The notes beneath the pieces were generated by a model. That model did no database searches. It was not told the DNA's origin and saw nothing but the letters and a program-made list of their open reading frames with translations. This document shows, piece by piece, positions 61,928 to 64,000 of a DNA stretch of 64,000 nucleotides. Origin of the DNA: an uncultured Dyadobacter sp. (GTDB lineage: Bacteria > Bacteroidota > Bacteroidia > Cytophagales > Spirosomataceae); contig NZ_CAMLSE010000004.1 in the NCBI RefSeq assembly GCF_946482605.1, positions 310,001-374,000 of the forward strand. Direction: 5' to 3'. A program made the translations under genes and the position numbers. Each line of letters begins with the position of its first letter. Position 1 is the first letter of the stretch.

Positions 61928-61988
61928 TTCTCAGGCCTCTGGCCGGTCTTTACATCTGAAATGCTGAAGACTGGCCGAGGCCTGAGAA
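61928..61988. terminator. Long hairpin between two leftward genes
   Basis: The arms 61928-61950 and 61967-61988 pair over about 21 of 22 positions with one bulged base and a 16-base loop. It lies 39 bases past the stop of the Gly-rich gene, so it is a strong terminator candidate for it. The T-run after the stem on the minus strand is weak. Confidence 0.6.
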
Positions 61989-62027
61989 CGGGTACCTGAA
62001 GAATGACCTTAAAACCAACTATGCATG

Positions 62028-63356
62028 TCAGCGTCGACCGCCCCGGAATCCGCCTCCGCCAAACCCGCCCCGGCTGAAACCACCGCCGCTAAAACCGCCT
62101 CCATTGAACGACCGGCCGCTGAATGACCGCGATGGCGCACTTTGAAATGAGTTGCTGCGGGTCATCGGACGATAGCTGCCGGATGGGGCAAAACGTTGGG
62201 AAGAGCGTACTGCGCCGCTTCTGTCCCAGTTATTGCCCCGCGCATTAGCTGACGGATTAAAATGCCTGGCCGCAGAACCGATGAATGCTGCCCGCGGCGA
62301 GTAGGCGTAATGCCGTGGGGCGACGGAGTACCGGTAGTAATGGTCATACTGGCGGTACAGGTGCGGATAGTAGCGATAGGCGCCTCCAAAAAACCATCTT
62401 GAAAAGCCCAATGAAGGCAATGCATATACCATTGGGTACCCACCCAGCCCAAAGTAGAAGCCGGAACCGTAACCATACATGCCGGGATACCACATCGCCG
62501 AGCCGTACCAGGAGGGATATCCGAACCAGTAGGAGTAAGGGTTGCCATAATTGACCACCTTGTCTCCGGTTGGCGCAGGATAGCTGTAACCTCCCTGCGT
62601 GGCGTATTCCTGCGAAGCCTGACCAAGCTCCTGCATGGCCTGCGGATTTTGTTTCAGTTCGTCCTGATACGACGCGAGCTGTTCCTTATTTTCGGCTTCC
62701 AGCTGATCATGGACATTAGGAAGGTCTCCGCGGACTTGTCCCGGGTCATTTCGGAAACGTTCGCCCAGCTTTGCGGTCAGGTCGGAATGGTCGTTCAGGA
62801 TGGAAAGCACATCGGGCATTTCTTCGAGGGTTTTGAACGCGTTTTGTGCATCCGGATCCAGCGTTGCGATCATTTGCCGGAACGCGGTACCGGCCTGCTC
62901 ATTGAGATTATCGACCTGCACCAGGTCAGTATGGTGATTGTTGTAAAGCTTCCAGGCAGCCTCTTTCAATTCGGGAGTCCGGTTGGGAAGCATTGCTTCA
63001 ATCTGTTCTCTGGATGTTTTACGTGGGGCAGCGGCCAGTTTGTGCATCAGGTCGGGATAACGGGTGATTTCGTAAAACCAACCCTGTTTTTTCTGCGGAT
63101 ATCCCTGGATCACCTGCTGAAATCCTGTACTGCTTTGTTCCCGGATGCCTGCGAGTTTTGCCAGCATGTCGGGATATTGGGTAGCAACGAGGATATCGTT
63201 GCGGACGTCGTCGTTGTAAGGAGCGATGACTTTAAGAAGGCTTTGGTCAGTGACAATGTTTTGGGGCGCGTTACTAACCATCTGATCATCCTGGCCGTAA
63301 CCGGTGAGGCTGGCGGCGGAGAGCAGAACAGTGGCGAAAAAATGAAGCGGTTTCAT
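62028..63356 (-). CDS. Secreted Gly/Tyr-rich protein of unknown function
   Basis: A 442-residue protein with a signal peptide (residues 1-22). Residues 30-250 are helical with repeated PDMLAKLAG, PDLMHKLAAA and PDVLSILNDHSDLTAKLG units that suggest an internal repeat. From about 255 the sequence turns rich in Tyr, Gly and Pro (YGNPYSYWFGYPSWYGS), and the last 45 residues are a basic Gly/Ser/Phe tract. I do not recognise a family for the whole; the second half recalls low-complexity surface or outer-membrane-associated proteins. Confidence 0.7.
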   Translation of the reverse strand: MKPLHFFATVLLSAASLTGYGQDDQMVSNAPQNIVTDQSLLKVIAPYNDDVRNDILVATQYPDMLAKLAGIREQSSTGFQQVIQGYPQKKQGWFYEITRYPDLMHKLAAAPRKTSREQIEAMLPNRTPELKEAAWKLYNNHHTDLVQVDNLNEQAGTAFRQMIATLDPDAQNAFKTLEEMPDVLSILNDHSDLTAKLGERFRNDPGQVRGDLPNVHDQLEAENKEQLASYQDELKQNPQAMQELGQASQEYATQGGYSYPAPTGDKVVNYGNPYSYWFGYPSWYGSAMWYPGMYGYGSGFYFGLGGYPMVYALPSLGFSRWFFGGAYRYYPHLYRQYDHYYRYSVAPRHYAYSPRAAFIGSAARHFNPSANARGNNWDRSGAVRSSQRFAPSGSYRPMTRSNSFQSAPSRSFSGRSFNGGGFSGGGFSRGGFGGGGFRGGRR

Positions 63357-63457
63357 GGTCGTAACTATTAAAATTTGAATTACTAAACCTTTGATGGTGC
63401 CAAGTTACCAGGCGATTCTGTTGAAATACTGAAGATTCGGGAGGTAAGGAGGAAAAA

Positions 63458-63480
63458 CCTCCCGCGGGACGCGCGGGAGG
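63458..63480 (-). terminator. Terminator of the DUF4136 gene
   Basis: CCTCCCGCG (63458-63466) and CGCGGGAGG (63472-63480) pair perfectly around a 5-base loop. On the minus strand the stem is followed by five T residues (63457-63453). It begins 9 bases past the stop. Confidence 0.8.
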
Positions 63481-63488
63481 GGATATGA

Positions 63489-64000
63489 CTAACTTTGACC
63501 AGCCGGGAAGCTTTTCATCAGCTTCCTGACTCCCTTGTCGATGCGTTTGTCCAGCCGGTTGGGATTGGTGACATCGCCGGAGATCGCTTTTTGCCAGATG
63601 ATATTGCCGGTTTTGGTATCGATGACATCGAGGATCAATGTGCCGTCGGTGCCGGTGCTCGAATAGGGATAGCCTCCGTAGGCCGGATAAGCGCCATAAT
63701 ACGGGTACATGCCGTAGGGCAATCCCCAGCCGAAGCGACCCCAGCCCATCATCGGGTAACCCGCGCCGCCATAGTAGTTCTTACGCACGCGCTGCGTGTA
63801 GGTATGGAACTGCAAGAGAAAGTCGGGGTGCTGAGTATTCCGGGTCATTCCCTTGCTTTCCAGCGCTTTGTCAAATGCCGTTTGGATACGATGACGGGAG
63901 AATGAGCTGGCATACATCGGGTTCTGGTTGGTTTTCATATCGGGAACAATCCAGTTATAGGTAGCTGCCTGGCCGGTGCCTACCGGCTGTTGGGGACGTT
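63489..64000 (-). CDS. DUF4136 domain protein, partial (5' end outside window)
   Basis: The frame is open through the right end of the window (about 170 residues visible, reading TYNWIVPD before the first internal Met at 63938). It matches DUF4136: a region NPMYASSFSRHRIQTAFDKA with SKGM, LLQFHTYTQRVR, a Gly/Tyr-rich loop and a final LILDVIDTKTGNIIWQ. The family comprises exported, usually lipoprotein-type proteins of unknown function. It precedes the Gly/Tyr-rich gene in the same direction, with a terminator between. Confidence 0.85.
   Translation of the reverse strand, partial: RPQQPVGTGQAATYNWIVPDMKTNQNPMYASSFSRHRIQTAFDKALESKGMTRNTQHPDFLLQFHTYTQRVRKNYYGGAGYPMMGWGRFGWGLPYGMYPYYGAYPAYGGYPYSSTGTDGTLILDVIDTKTGNIIWQKAISGDVTNPNRLDKRIDKGVRKLMKSFPAGQS

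Noticed and set aside
1..64000. CRISPR array, rRNA, tRNA, insertion sequence or prophage
   Set aside because: No regularly spaced repeats, no transposase or integrase gene and no recognisable tRNA or rRNA sequence were seen on reading; small RNAs could still be missed without a covariance search.

Overview
The window looks like chromosomal DNA of a Bacteroidota bacterium, most likely a Dyadobacter-like member of the Cytophagales. Evidence for this is a flexirubin/aryl-polyene-type pigment cluster, several proteins ending in a type IX secretion sorting domain, promoter elements of the Bacteroidota TAnnTTTG type, many lipoproteins with SPII signals, and moderate GC with AT-rich intergenic regions. 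The genus is an inference from gene content, not from an alignment.

Region 1 (1-743) is the 3' end of a glycerol-3-phosphate dehydrogenase gene. Region 2 (773-21372) is a pigment cluster of about 20.6 kb. A leftward unit encodes a huge exporter-acyltransferase-methyltransferase fusion, a CrtI-like desaturase and a halogenase-like flavoprotein. A rightward unit begins with a tyrosine/histidine ammonia-lyase, FabG and a ketosynthase. After a 0.2-kb gap with promoter-like signals it continues with two acyl carrier proteins, two more ketosynthases, two Cys-less ketosynthase-like proteins, hotdog dehydratases and a thioesterase, an LpxL-like acyltransferase, a NodB deacetylase, a LolA-like carrier and a GT2-DUF2062 protein. 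A third Cys-less ketosynthase-like gene sits at the left edge. The expected logic is that an aromatic acyl starter (4-coumarate from tyrosine) is loaded on an ACP and extended by ketosynthase/FabG/dehydratase cycles to an aryl polyene. The product would then be tailored (methylated, possibly halogenated), esterified to a lipid or other acceptor, and moved to the outer membrane. No DarA/DarB-like dialkylresorcinol genes are in the window.

Region 3 (21650-31916) holds a K+-dependent-type membrane pyrophosphatase, a PIN toxin-antitoxin pair enclosed by two near-identical hairpins, a dienelactone hydrolase, a Bcr/CflA-type MFS transporter, and a ribose/nucleoside salvage operon (nucleoside hydrolase, ribokinase, methyltransferase). 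It ends with a DUF885 lipoprotein and a secreted beta-sandwich protein.

Region 4 (32057-43936) resembles Planctomycetes-style gene sets: a cytochrome-c/DUF1549/DUF1553 lipoprotein, a DUF1501 protein and a membrane cytochrome-LRR-CHB_HEX protein. These are followed by a cellobiose-2-epimerase-like enzyme, a second PIN toxin-antitoxin pair, an acidic small protein, a sorbosone-dehydrogenase-like propeller, a cyclase-family hydrolase and a DUF1080 protein. The general theme is periplasmic carbohydrate oxidation and turnover.

Region 5 (44111-56701) carries an S9 peptidase, an M1 aminopeptidase, AraC regulators, a siderophore-interacting-type flavoprotein, an extra methionine aminopeptidase, and DUF3050, VOC, methyltransferase, DinB and HAD proteins and a small lipoprotein. 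Region 6 (57027-64000) has three tandem paralogous T9SS cargo proteins, a class-C beta-lactamase-fold lipoprotein, a Gly/Tyr-rich secreted protein and a partial DUF4136 protein running off the right end. No rRNA, tRNA, CRISPR array, insertion sequence or prophage was seen.
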